Shown: positions 1 through 9,991 of the stretch, one piece after another | Layout: the number at the start of each line of letters is the position of its first letter | Numbering within the stretch: position 1 is the first letter of the stretch | DNA from: Adiantum capillus-veneris | Taxonomy: Eukaryota > Streptophyta > Polypodiopsida > Polypodiales > Pteridaceae | NCBI GenBank assembly: GCA_014529385.2 | Contig: CM043955.1 | Span: 139,489,108 to 139,553,107 of the forward strand | Direction of reading: 5' to 3' | Length of the DNA: 64,000 nt | The notes under the pieces: model-generated | Database searches by the model: none | Told to the model about the DNA's origin: nothing | The model's input: the letters and a program-made list of their open reading frames with translations, nothing else | Program-made: the position numbers and the translations under genes

Positions 1-2
1 TG

Positions 3-56
3 ATCATGTACGACATAGATGCAAACGAGGACGTTTGAGATTCCAAGAGGGGGGTA
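3..56 (+). other. 3' end of a gypsy-like pol frame and polypurine tract
   Basis: A short open frame ends in DANEDV and a TGA at 36-38. It is followed by a purine run at 45-54 (AAGAGGGGGG), then TA and a TG that starts a long LTR-like repeat. Order of pol end, polypurine tract, then 3' LTR is the standard LTR-retrotransposon layout. Only the last residues of the protein lie inside the window, so assignment to gypsy is inference from this layout. Confidence 0.4.
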
Positions 57-1444
57 TGTCACCAGCGTGTGACTACTATCTATCCTTTTTGTTGATTTCT
101 TTCTTATTATCTATTTACTTTCACTTTTTGGAAACACTACTCAGAAAATCTAACTGCCCTGCATTGCATAGCTAGTGTGGAACTGTCCAGAGGGAGTCCA
201 GGCCTGAGGGCAAGAGAGCACTAAAGTTGGACAAAGACTATGGTTAGCCAAAGTGGGGTCATTGACTAGCCAAAGTGGAATCCTTTGCTACAGAGGCTAC
301 ATTTCAGTTCTGGATGTGGCCACAGTGTACAAAGAGGGTCGGATGACCTAGAAAGATACAATGGCAGCATCTCCTAAAATTTAGGGAACTGCTATTTTGG
401 GACCTGAAAATGTGTTTGCGTCATTACCTCCGGAATGACAAGGGGAACATTTTCTTACTCTGCTGTGAAGTCAACTGGGCAACCGGTTGGGAGATTTTTA
501 GGCGGAAACCCCGAAACGGGAAAATGCTTATAAATGTGCCAAGTGGCACCTTCTGGTGCACTTTCCTCATGCAAGAGAAGGGGGCACTGATTTTTAAGCT
601 GGGAGAGGCTCATTTTCAGTTTTTGTCATAGGTTGAGAGCTATGGAGTGCTTCCTTTCCCTCTTATGCACAGTGCGGTGCCAGGAGTGATGCCCTGCACG
701 CTATGCACTGCCCTCTCTCTCCCCTTTGGCAGTATGTTATGCCCCACTAGTGGGCTCTTCATTTGACCAATGTATAGTTGTGTGGGTTCATGCGCGATTG
801 CCGAGGCAAGAGCCTCTTGCACAGGTACTGGATTAGCTAGCGGCTAATCCCCCCCGCAGGTACAGGTGAATTCGGAGAGGTTTCACGCCAGAAATCTCGT
901 CCGATTCAAAGGGCAAGTAGCCCTACAGGTGCGGGAGCTCGAGGACTTGCTAAGGATGCGACCGGCACGCGAAACGGAGCCCGAAACAGTAAATTACAGC
1001 CTGCTGTGTATTTTTGCAGGTTTAGGGTTTTGGCCCTAAACGGACCCTAATACCCCCAGGAGGTTCGGGGACGCGAGGTGACCGCTGTACAGGCGATCTG
1101 GCGCATTTTCAGGGCTGAAAACAGAGAATTCAGCGTGCTGCAGATTCTCGCCAGGTTTTGCAAAGTGCCCGTATGCGTTGGCAAAGTCATTTAATGCGTG
1201 GGAATATTGACCGTGAAGGGTTCTAGTACAGTTATGCTGCCGAAATCAGGCCAGAACAATCAAAATTCAGCCAAGGTTGTGCGGGGCAGCTTGGAAAGAA
1301 CCACAACGTTTATTCCCTCTTTTAAACAATAAAGAAATACCGAAAGGGGCGCCTAAGTTAGGGGCCAATCTGGTGTCGGTCTTCTCATACAGGTGCATTC
1401 TAGCATCTGTATCCCATTCCCCTCTGTTGTGTCACTATAGCGCA
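57..1444 (+). repeat. LTR A, 3' LTR of a truncated LTR retrotransposon
   Basis: It begins TGTCACC directly after a polypurine tract. It shares long stretches with LTR B at 10414-11807: the start, the block around 366-560, and the block around 1320-1410 with an AATAAA-like signal at 1329 and the string ACCGAAAGGGGCGCC. A TATA-like TTATAAAT lies near 529. The 3' limit at GCGCA (1444) is set by comparison with LTR B and is uncertain by tens of bases. Small open frames inside it resemble no known protein. The rest of the element lies left of the window. Confidence 0.55.
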
Positions 1445-1458
1445 GGTATAATAGACGA

Positions 1459-2292
1459 CTAATAATGGGTGAAAGCTAAATCAAGGTTTGAAGTAAAGTC
1501 TACCGCCCTTTTTGGATTGAACAGGCCGGTTACAGCTTCCATAGGAGGATGATCTGAATCATGAGAATTTGGGGCTGACCCACTTACTTCTTGGACTGGT
1601 CCATTGTCTACTGTAGGACTACTGTCTAGTGTAGGACTTGTGGCATCTGTGTCCGCCTGAGGAGTTGGAAGAGAGAGTGTTACCGGCACATGTGAGTTTT
1701 GAATAGAGACCATATAGCATGGCATCGAGGCGGTACCTTCCAACCACTGCAGCAGGTCTTCGTCATACTCGTTAGGTGGGATGGGCTGCTCAGGGTCGGG
1801 GTTGGACTGTACTGACAATGAGCTCTGATGAACCATTGGATCCATACCTTCTTCGAGCCGAATTGGTTGCATGGGGGAGCCAGGAGTATGTATCCACATG
1901 GCGTCGTTGCCCCAATCATGAAGTGCCTTAGCATGCCTCAACCATGGTCTACCAATCAGCAAACGAAATCCTCCCTCCACCTGAGGAAGACTGACCACCA
2001 CAAAATCGAAGCTAAATGTGAAGTCTTGTATCATCAGAGGCACCTTCTCTACTATGCCCACAGGGTAGACTGTCCTCTGGTCTGCCAATGTAACAGTGAA
2101 TGGAGCAGGGCAGGTAGGCTGCAGACCTAAGGCCAACATAGTAAATTTAGGCATCAGATCGATCCCAGATCTACCATCCACTATGACGCCTAAGAATTGA
2201 TGCCCAAGAATAGACACAGTGAGACGAGGACTTTTATAGTCGGTGAGGGGAGCAGTTGGATATGAAATCATGTAGGACTCCAAGGGCTGCAC
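1459..2292 (-). pseudogene. Retropepsin-like protease domain of element 1
   Basis: The 277-codon frame contains VDGRSGIDLMP at about residues 38-48. This corresponds to the flap-and-active-site region of retropepsins, with the first aspartate in a D-G-x-S-G context as in many plant gypsy proteases. Further on it has LLIGRPWLRHAKA, matching the conserved ILGxxWL segment. The tail after residue 180 is acidic, rich in Ser, Thr and Pro, and differs from the element 3 copy. It was probably the C-terminal part of a gag-pro polyprotein; it is separated from the upstream frame by a TGA that replaces a CGA codon at about 2378. Confidence 0.7.
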
Positions 2293-2376
2293 AGGTAGGT
2301 GCCTGCCACTAGGCCCTACACTAGGGTACAGAGACTGGATGATGGAAAGGGTGTCACTTCTAAAATTTGCATCAAG

Positions 2377-3315
2377 TCAAAGCATGTCGTACAGTGACAC
2401 TTGCTGAAAAGTGTTTTTCAAGATAGACTCTGCAGTGGGCTTGCTTCCCTTGATTAGAGCTTGCTCTGGTATCTTAAGCTTCTGTAAGTCCTCTACTGCT
2501 TCGATGAAAGCACCATCAATATCTGATAGAAGCGAGGTAGGTTGGCTTTTGACACTACCTGCTACTGGAGTTTGACTCATTTGTGTGACAGGAGATGGAA
2601 AGATTGGACCGCCAGGGAGGCTGAGGCCAAGAACAGCTCTCTGTTCCCGTGTGAGTACCCCAGCCGGCTCTTCCACTTGCTGCAACCCTTCTTGAGAGGC
2701 AACTACAAGAGTGGAAGGCGGTGCCTGTGGAATGGAGCTTACTGTGATGAGGTTAAGCTTTGGAAATGTAAACTCTTGTTGGTTCTCGCTTGTGCTTGCA
2801 GACGTGGACGCTCGTTGTTTTGGGCAATCCTTACTATCGTGATCCTTAGCTTCAGGGCAATGTCGACAAGGAGGGGACCCTTCTGGTAAGGGACATTTGC
2901 TCTGATAGTGTCCATACTCCCCGCACCTGTAGCACAAAATTGGCCTATTTGAGGGGCGAGGTGGTCTCTGTCCTTGCTGCATTGGATCGGATGCTGACGT
3001 GTAGAAGATTTGGGGAACTAAAGGAGTACTAGCATGATAAGAGCTGGGGGATGTAAAGTTGTTGTGCATACCTTGCATAAGAGGTGTTGTCAACAGAGGT
3101 GGCATCGGGTTCTGATGGCTATATGGTGACACCAGGTTTGATGCAGGTGTAAGCCCTTGTTGGAGAGAAGGACCTTGACTTTGTTGTATCTGTCGTAATC
3201 CCTTGATATAGTAGCAATCCTTGTCTTCATGCCCAGACTTCTCGCAGAAGTGGCAATAAGCCCGAAAGAGACAGTCCTGTGGAGGATGTCCTGAGAGCGA
3301 CACGAGCTGCACCAT
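2377..3315 (-). pseudogene. Zinc-knuckle nucleocapsid region of element 1
   Basis: This frame of about 312 codons has three Cys-His clusters. The first is CHFCEKSGHEDKDC near residue 21. The second is CYRCGEYGHYQSKC near residue 128. The third is a longer-spaced variant, CRHCPEAKDHDSKDC, near residue 149. CCHC knuckles bind RNA in retroelement nucleocapsids. Between them lies a Gln/Pro/Ser/Tyr-rich linker. The frame starts only because of a one-base loss relative to the copy at 59680-60702, where gag and zinc knuckles are continuous, so the methionine here is not a genuine start. Confidence 0.72.
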
Positions 3316-3401
3316 GCCATAGCCTTAGTCTCTTGTTGAGACCGAAGCTCTTCTAGCTCTCTCTTGGTTTGATCCAAAGCCTCAAGATGTGGGGGTTTCT
3401 C

Positions 3402-4310
3402 CTAGCGAAGAGAGATATTTTTCTCCTCTTGAAGAGCGCGTTGAAGTTTTAGGGCTTCAAGTTCTCTACGTAAAGAAGTCAATGGATCAGTAGGACTTTC
3501 CGAAAACACAGAGGGGGTCTCTATGTGAGGGGAGTTGTTGAACAGTTTCCTAGCCCCCTCTATCCTAGTAGCAAATGCAATGAACTCCTCCAAAGTGGGG
3601 TCGGGACAGAGACTCTCTCTGAGTTTTTGTTGAGAAGTTTTGGGAAGCGCCTTCTCCACCCACTTCTTCACCATGAATTCACCGGGTTGCTGAGGAAGCT
3701 TGGCAACCAGAGACTTGGTCTTAGTCATAAGCTCTGCAAAAGTCTCCTCTGGCCAGAGCACCATGTTGGCTAACTCATCCAACACCTTCTCCTGGTAGTC
3801 ACCAGGCTTGAAAGCTGCACAGAACTGTTGCCCTAAGGCTGCCCAGGTTGCAAAATGGTTCTCTGCAAACTGGCTGTACCATTTGTCTGCTAAGCCATCC
3901 AAGGTGGATGGAAAGAGTACCTAATAAGCATCTTCCATGTTAAGACCACGACCCCTACAGAGAGATACAAACCTCCTTGCATGGTCGTCAGCATCTTCTG
4001 AAGAGAGTCCTTTGAATGTAGGGAACTTGATGTTTACCTTAGCCAAAACGCTAGCCAACGGCTCCATGGCCCCTTGCGGAGCCTGAGCGTGTTGCTCAGT
4101 AGCCTACTGTAGCAGAATAGGAGAGAGTTTTACTCGAGAAGGTGATCTGGAAGATGTGGAACCGGATGAAGGAATGGGTGATGTATGTGAAGGTATAGGT
4201 GATGAGGTTGATGGACTTCTACTAGGTACCAAAGGTCGTCTTCTGTTATAGTACTTCAGAGGGCTCAGTAGTGCGCTTTGACGCTCAACTGACCGCATTG
4301 TATGTGTCAT
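3402..4310 (-). pseudogene. Gag-like capsid region of element 1
   Basis: The N-terminal part (4310 to 4104) is a basic Ser/Pro-rich stretch beginning MTHTMRSVERQ. The rest resembles the retrotransposon gag family, with KWYSQFAENHFATW, an LxDELANM segment and an E/K-rich coiled coil. Comparison with 58429-59562 shows nonsense changes here: CAG to TAG near 4105, TTG to TAG near 3922, and one at 3402. The corresponding uninterrupted frame in element 3 is 377 codons. Role by family: capsid assembly around the RNA. This copy cannot make the full protein. Confidence 0.72.
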
Positions 4311-4644
4311 GCAATGACCACCAATCCAACCAAGCTTTGGGCAGGAAAAACTTGAACTGGTTGAAAACTGGTCTAGACTCTACTAGACCAGGTAAGTGAC
4401 TAGACCAGGCTGGACCAGGGACGAGACCTAGACCAGGGTGGACCAGGACCAGGGATGAGGTCTAGACCAGGGACGAGACCTAGAACAGGGTCCAAGAGAA
4501 CTAGATAGGGATGAGGACTGGTTGGACCAGACAAGGTAGGCGAAGCTCGGCAAGGTAGGAGAAGCTAGCTAGCTCCAAGATTTGTACCTCACAGAGTGAG
4601 ATTTCAGTTGAGGTCCCACCGCGATTGCCAAAATGAGAGCACCT
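4311..4644 (-). promoter_or_regulatory. 5' leader of element 1 with CTGGTC repeats and an inverted repeat
   Basis: Between LTR and gag the minus strand is a pyrimidine-rich series of CTGGTC and CTGGTCTAG units. A perfect 9-bp inverted repeat (CTGGTCTAG, six-base loop, CTAGACCAG) sits at 4368-4391. The same palindrome occurs in the leaders of elements 2 and 3. A primer-binding site is expected just inside the LTR. The first 30 bases (ending TTTTGGCGATCGCGG) are conserved in all three elements, but I cannot match them to a specific tRNA. Confidence 0.55.
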
Positions 4645-5204
4645 GTAGCGCGGATAATGTATCGTACTCTCTACAGTGGGTGTTCCTCAGTGCAATGTGG
4701 GTGACAATCTCACTCAAATAGACCTGAACAGAAAGGAAACAATAGACATCAACAAAGCTCGCAAAGATTGAACAGCAGACCAGAACATATGACTCGACTA
4801 TCTCAAAGATTAATACAAACTCTGGCGTGGCAGCACACTCAGCTCCAGCCCAGGACTCACAGGTACAATGGGGGTGTCGAGGCTTAGATGTGCCGGGATG
4901 GTGAAGACGTGCTCTGTGTACGTGCTCTGTGTATAGACTCACTCTAGACGACTACGTACAAGATACATGACCAAACCGCTACTCCTCATATATACAACCA
5001 TAAAGAGCCACCAACGGCTCATAAATGACAACATCTAAGTCTATCTCCACTACGTGGTGGTGATGACCTGGCCACGATGTCCACTAGACCACCGTGTCCC
5101 TGCCCAGCGTGACCGTCCAGTGTGGACCGGCCAGACCCAAGACCAACTGTAAAAGTCCCAACTGTACTAACTGTCCTGTGAAAGTGACACTGTAGCCTGC
5201 TACA
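4645..5204 (-). repeat. 5' LTR of element 1
   Basis: In element orientation it starts TGTAGCAGGCTACA and ends CCGCGCTACA, giving TGTAGC/GCTACA terminal inverted repeats. It is about 560 bp. Matching copies lie at 6582-7125, 9754-9991 (partial), 55061-55597 and 61475-62012. The conserved core includes a GAGCCGTTGGTGGCTC palindrome followed by TATATATGAG, a plausible TATA box, and GAGCACGACACATTATCCGCG near the 3' end. Confidence 0.8.
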
Positions 5205-5701
5205 AGGGTCATGAGTTATGAGGATCAGAGATGTCTTGGGCTATATCTACTTGAGCTACACAGATATAGAGACACTTTACTGGGGAGAGCTAGAGAGAGA
5301 TAGTCCAAGAGACGGATACAGATTTCTTTTCACTAGATATGGGACAGCCACAGGAGCAGCCATCACTGCAGAGCTCGGCCCACACTCATTCGACCACTAC
5401 CGGCACTCTCATCGACTGAGCATTGCAGCTACGGAGATCCAGACGGCCACGATTGAGGAGAGGGGTTACACAGCATCGCGACAAAGACTACAACAGAGGA
5501 TTCGAGCCATACTCTCGATATCCAGAGTGCAGATGAGGATGGATTCTAGTAGTAGTAGTATTTGTGTTGTAGTCTTTTTGTACCCAGACATGATATGAGA
5601 TTCACAATTTTGTAACAGTTTGGTCTCATAGGTCATTTTGGCCTTTTGAAGACGTTAATATAACATGTCATTTCATTTCATTTCTCTCTCTCTCTCTCTC
5701 T
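5205..5701 (+). mobile_element. LINE 3' fragment (end of ORF2, 3' UTR, hairpin, CT tail)
   Basis: Starts at AGGGTCATGAG and matches 47932-48290 closely. An open frame at 5218-5598 overlaps the last ORF2 codons but is in a shifted frame, so the protein end is broken. The 3' UTR reaches the family hairpin at 5623-5653 and a short CT run at 5683-5701. This is the downstream half of a LINE whose upstream part is replaced by the LTR of element 1. Confidence 0.75.
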
Positions 5702-6581
5702 ATTAACACTAGAATGGTAACCTAACAGGACATAAAAGTGTCCTTTCACGGTTTTGGGAAAAAAATTCCAAAACCATATTAGATCCACTCATTTTGAAAA
5801 ATCCTTTCATGAGCTTATAGTTCAATAACTACTACATATGGAAAAAATGAGAAACTTGTAATTTTTTTCATCCCTTGGTCACTACAAGCCTCCAAAGTTG
5901 ATGGACCAATGCATTTTGCTCAAAACAGCAATTTCTTACGGTTGATTGCATATAAATAAGAGTGGGGATTTTTGTAGGACATGTGATAAAATGCCCTATT
6001 AACTTCATGGGTCGGTGACCAAAACATATGATTGCTTTTACCTCACTAATTTTTTTTTGGGCAAAAAAGTTGCATTTTTGCCATTCTGCGGACCTATCAT
6101 CAAAGTTTCTATAGTCACGCTCAATACAGATACTATATACATGTTTTCTTAGTTCCCTTTGGGCCTTTGGATTCAAAAGGAGCCATGGAGCATGTCAAAA
6201 GGATAATGGATCTCTTACAATTGGAACCTTGGGGGCAATGATAAAGTGCTAAATACAGCAAACATGAAAAAACTGGGTTTAGCATTATGACCTCTAGAAA
6301 CCCATAGAGAAACTACTCAATATCTAGCCAAGTTTGTAGTCTATGATTAGATATGGTTACTACCTACAAAATAAACACAATTGGCCTAAGAGACTAGCAA
6401 TATTGAGAAAGTTATACTTGCTACTCTAAAATGTATCGTATTCTTCAGCAATCAAAAAACTCAACCAGCATCATATACTATGCTATATAGCATATTAGGT
6501 CCCCCAAAACTCAAGGAAGATTAGCTTTATGTTATATATTACACTTACACAATCAAAAATGAATCTGGATATCAAGAAAGC
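5702..6581. other. AT-rich spacer without recognisable content
   Basis: About 880 bases of AT-rich sequence between a LINE CT tail and the LTR of element 2. A 102-codon minus-strand frame (5868-6176) has no family I recognise and no zinc, RT or transposase motif. I see no repeat matching the rest of the window. Confidence 0.4.
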
Positions 6582-7125
6582 TGTAGCAGGCTACAGTGTC
6601 ACTGCTACAGGACAGAGTTACAGTTAGTACACTTGGTCTGGTCTGTCACACTAGATGGACACTCTGGGCAGTGACACGTGGCAGGGATACGGATGGTGGC
6701 CTAGTGGACATGTGGCCAGGTCACACTTAGCTGGCTGACATTTATGAGCCGTTGGTGGCTCTTTATGATTGTATATATGAGTAGTAGCCGTTGAGTCATT
6801 AGGATTATCTTGTACGTAGTCGTCTAGAGAGAGTCTTACACAGAGCAATGCTTCACCATCCCTGCACATCTGAGCCTCGACACCCCATTTGTATCTGTGA
6901 GTCTTGGGCTGGAGCTGAGTGTGCTGCCACGCCAGAGTCTGTACATGGTTCATTGAGCTAGTGGAGTCCACATGTTTTGGTCCACTGTTGTGTCTCTCTT
7001 GTTATCCATTGTTTCTGTGTTTCATTCCGTTTGAGAGAGTTCCATTTGTTTGAGTGAGATTGTCACGCACATTGCACTGAGGGGCACCCACACTGTAGAG
7101 AGCACGACACATTATCCGCGCTACA
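6582..7125 (+). repeat. 5' LTR of element 2
   Basis: Starts TGTAGCAGGCTACAG and ends CCGCGCTACA, 544 bp. Same architecture as the minus-strand LTR at 4645-5204, including the GAGCCGTTGGTGGCTC palindrome and TATATATGAG near 6740-6782. Confidence 0.8.
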
Positions 7126-7443
7126 GGTGCTCTCATTTTGGCGATCACGGTGGTACCTCAACTGAAGTCTCACTCTGTTGAGTAGCTGGTTTCTTCGCTT
7201 CGCCTGTGCAGCCTGGTCTGGTCCAGTTTCACCCTTGACCGCTTAATCTAGCTGGTCTAGTCTCTCGCCTTGTTGGTCTGGTCCTCTCTCGCCCTGGTCC
7301 ACCAGGTCCTAGTCCTGGTCTAGTCCTTCTCGTCCCTGGTCTAGTCCTTCCTCGTCCTGGTCCACGCCAGGTGGTCTAGTCACTCGCCCTGGTCTAGTAG
7401 AGTCTAGACCAATGTTCAGCCAAGTGAATGTTGTCTTGCCCAA
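7126..7443 (+). promoter_or_regulatory. Leader of element 2 with conserved primer-site region and CTGGTC array
   Basis: The first 30 bases after the LTR (GGTGCTCTCATTTTGG and onward) are the same as in elements 1 and 3. From 7211 to 7400 there are many CTGGTC(C/T) units. The imperfect palindrome CTGGTCTAG...CTAGACCA at 7389-7411 is the counterpart of the perfect one at 4368-4391. Shared non-coding signals next to a different coding region point to functions in packaging, dimerisation or priming; that is inference. Confidence 0.55.
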
Positions 7444-7500
7444 GTGAAGGTCTTCTTGCCCAAAGCTTGCTACAGTGTGTACAGTCGGCAACAAATTGCT

Positions 7501-9053
7501 ATGGCAAGTGGTAAAAAATTGTTGCCTAGGAAAAAGGCTCAACCACACAGAGAGGAAATTGATGCAATTGACGAAGAATCAGAACATACCAGCCATGGGG
7601 TCACTGACATGTCTTCTAGTGCTCCATCCGACGAAAGTTACAAGGCCTCGGCGTCAGAGGCAGAGCCCAGCTCGGACGTGGATAGTGATAGCACTTCCAA
7701 CGGCAGCTCAAGTGATTAGGAGAAAGATCCAAAAGGAAAACGAAAAATCATGAGTCATGTAAATAGTCATGAGGTTGCTAGGCCTGAAAAAACAAAATAT
7801 AAAACAAAGTTTTCACTAAATTTTCACATGCAGCAGCCCAAACCATCCCTGAGAGATATTCTCTCACAGGCCCAATTGGATAACTTGGGTATCAAATCAC
7901 CAGCTGAAGCTATCCTCCAGATGACATACCTCTCGGCATGGTTCATCAGATGTTGAAAAATTTTCCAAAAGTTAGAGGTCACACTTTGATAGCTGCACGT
8001 CTAGGAAATGCAATGGGGATGACCAAATTTTTCACCCTGCAGCCTAGTACCCGGTCTTACTCAAAGCTCTCCAAAGTTGATACCATAAAGGCATGCAAGG
8101 CATTGTTCGAACCCGATCATCCTGAGCTGCAACATCACAAAGCTCTCTTAGCAGCTTTCAGAGATTACTTTTTGGTGCCAGATGCGCAAGGAGCAAAGGG
8201 AAAAGTAGAAGTGCCGACCACGTTCCCACTATGTGATGGTCTTTACAGCTTAATCAAGAACATTCCTTGTGGGTTTCATCAGATCCTCTTTACATCATTG
8301 CAGACATGGCGAAAAGGTTTAGAGCACAAGTACAATCATCTCAATCCAGCTTCCAATGTTTTGCAGCGCCACTATTGGCCTGGGTGATCAACATCCATAT
8401 CAACCCTTTGGAGGTTGATAAGGATACAGCAGTACCACTGCAAGTAAAAAGGAAATCTCTCGGCACAGATGATCAGAAGAAGAAACAGAAGAAAAGAGTC
8501 AAAGTGGTCAAAGATACGGCAGAGATACTACCTCTGCCATTTTCAGAGAGTCAGACTAGGGTGACAGTTCCTCTAAGACGTTCTTCTTCTCACCCCGTTC
8601 CCGTCTTTACAGTGCCAGAGGCCGTTGTGAGCTCCGATGTTCTTAGTACGCCCACTCCTGCTACTGAGGCGGTCTCTCTTCCACAAGTATCTATTCCCAC
8701 TTTATACTACAGCCAAAATTACAACACCATTATCGGCAGCACCTGTGGTACCCTCGTCATTCTCTCCCATCTCCAGCTCACCCATTAAACCCGTTAAACC
8801 CGCTACCATCGTCACCCCGATCACACCTATCACCCCGACCACTGCACTGCCTCTGGGTAACCGTGCTACTACTACGCCTCCAGGTGCTACTACTGCTTCC
8901 TCTAGTGGAGGTGACTCTTCTTCGTTGTTCAAAATCTCTGAAGAAAACCTACAAGAGTCAAGAAATGCCATAGCAATGATTGAACTTGGTGCAGAGAAAC
9001 TAGCAGCCACCCACCAGAAGCACTCAGCCACATATGCGGCCATGGAAGGCTGA
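7501..9053 (+). pseudogene. Unrecognised protein-coding remnant carried by element 2
   Basis: I do not recognise the family. The reading starts at the ATG at 7501 (an in-frame ATG also exists at 7444). An acidic Ser/Glu/Asp-rich N-terminus runs to an in-frame TAG at 7717. After a short basic patch, a mixed globular segment covers about 7800-8390 and spans two or more frames, with shifts near 7930 and 8260. A KKKQKKRVK basic cluster lies near 8480-8500, followed by a Pro/Thr/Ser-rich linker (8600-8900) and a short coiled-coil-like helix (8940-9050) ending in TGA. Similar helical sequence continues to about 9110. The order acidic, globular, basic, disordered, coiled coil could be a gag-like or a captured host protein; neither is shown. 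Confidence 0.45.
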
Positions 9054-9753
9054 TTGCGAGTTGCAGAGAGTGCCATAGCAGATAGAGATGCTACAATTTT
9101 TGCCTTGCGTCAGGTTCTGCACTTAAGGCTCTGCACTTAAAGACACAGATTATTGATGACCTCAGAGCTCAAATGCAAGGATTTCGGGACATGCTAGTCC
9201 AAGGGGACATGCAGTTTCAGCAGCAGCCTCAGCCTACCATGGGGTACGGGTGGGTTCGTCCAACTAGATCAGTACAACCGACTATGGGCTATGCTGAGTA
9301 CAGTCATGGACAGTTTGAGGGAGGTACAACTTCATAGCAGCAGTACTACCCTTAGGGATTTCAGCAACCTGGCACTTTTGGCTCCGTACCGCACATGTCA
9401 TCCTCCCATGCGTCTGTGATGGCTATGCAGGCGCACATAGACATGGGTGTTCGAGTCGGAGGCCTCAATACACTTCAGGTCAGATACTCCCATCCGCCGA
9501 GCAGCAGGTGGCTGCTCCTTTCACTGAGAGTCGGTTTGTGGATAGCCCTCACAGAGTACAGAGTTTTCCCATCGATCTGATGGCTCCACCTCCAGAGGCT
9601 GATACTTCGGGTGCAGAGGTGGCCACCACTCTATCTCTTGGATGACAGATTCAGGAAAACACCATTGTAAATATGCAGTAGCTAGTGGTTTTCGTTCACA
9701 GTTGTTTAGTCTTCCTCTCACCAAGACGGTGAGCGGTCTTGTGGCGGGCAACC
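9054..9753 (+). other. 3' internal region of element 2 with pre-LTR hairpin
   Basis: Broken Gln/Pro/Tyr-rich coding traces continue to about 9600. The last 90 bases match the pre-LTR segment of element 3 (55598-55690 on the other strand). A CAAGAC/GTCTTG stem with an eight-base loop occupies 9722-9741, twelve bases before the LTR. No ordinary polypurine tract is visible where one is expected. Confidence 0.5.
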
Positions 9754-9991
9754 TGTAGCAGGCTACAATGTCACTTTCACAGGACACTTAGTACAGTTGG
9801 GACTTTTACAGTTGGTCTTGGGTCTCGCCGGTCCACACTGGACGGTATGTTGGGTAGGGACACGTGGCAGGGACACGGTGGTCTAGTGGACAACGTGGCA
9901 AGGTCATCACCACCACTCAGTGGAGATAGACTTAGATGTTGTCATTTATGAGCCGTTGGTGGCTCTTTATGGTTGTATATATGAGGAGTAC
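9754..9991 (+). repeat. Truncated 3' LTR of element 2
   Basis: Starts TGTAGCAGGCTACAATG and matches the first 240 bases of the other LTRs through the TATATATGAG motif. It then stops at a minus-strand LINE fragment. Confidence 0.75.

Larger units (their letters stand above)
1445..5204 (-). mobile_element. Element 1: gag-protease LTR retrotransposon without pol, 3' LTR missing
   Basis: Read on the minus strand it has a 5' LTR (5204 to 4645), a CTGGTC-rich leader, a gag-like region, three zinc knuckles and a retropepsin-like domain. No RT, RNase H or integrase is visible, and the protease frame runs straight into LTR A with no 3' LTR. The coding region matches element 3 (55061-62012) almost throughout. 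The 5' LTR abuts LINE sequence at 5205, so it either inserted in a LINE or was joined to one. The copy is dead: several nonsense codons and one frameshift. Confidence 0.75.
6582..9991 (+). mobile_element. Element 2: non-autonomous LTR element sharing LTRs with elements 1 and 3
   Basis: The 5' LTR (6582-7125), leader, pre-LTR segment (about 9660-9753) and the truncated 3' LTR (9754-9991) all match the element 1/3 family. The internal coding region does not: it has no gag, zinc knuckle, protease, RT or integrase motif. The element therefore keeps the cis-acting ends and carries a foreign or highly diverged passenger, as in LARD-type non-autonomous elements. The 3' LTR is cut at about 9991 by a LINE fragment in the opposite orientation, so no target duplication can be read. 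Confidence 0.7.

Noticed and set aside
4604-4942. 112-codon minus-strand frame
   Set aside because: It lies wholly in the LTR and leader of element 1, and similar frames recur in the other LTR copies.
5868-6176. 102-codon minus-strand frame in the AT-rich spacer
   Set aside because: No recognisable motif, no repeat partner and no neighbouring coding evidence.
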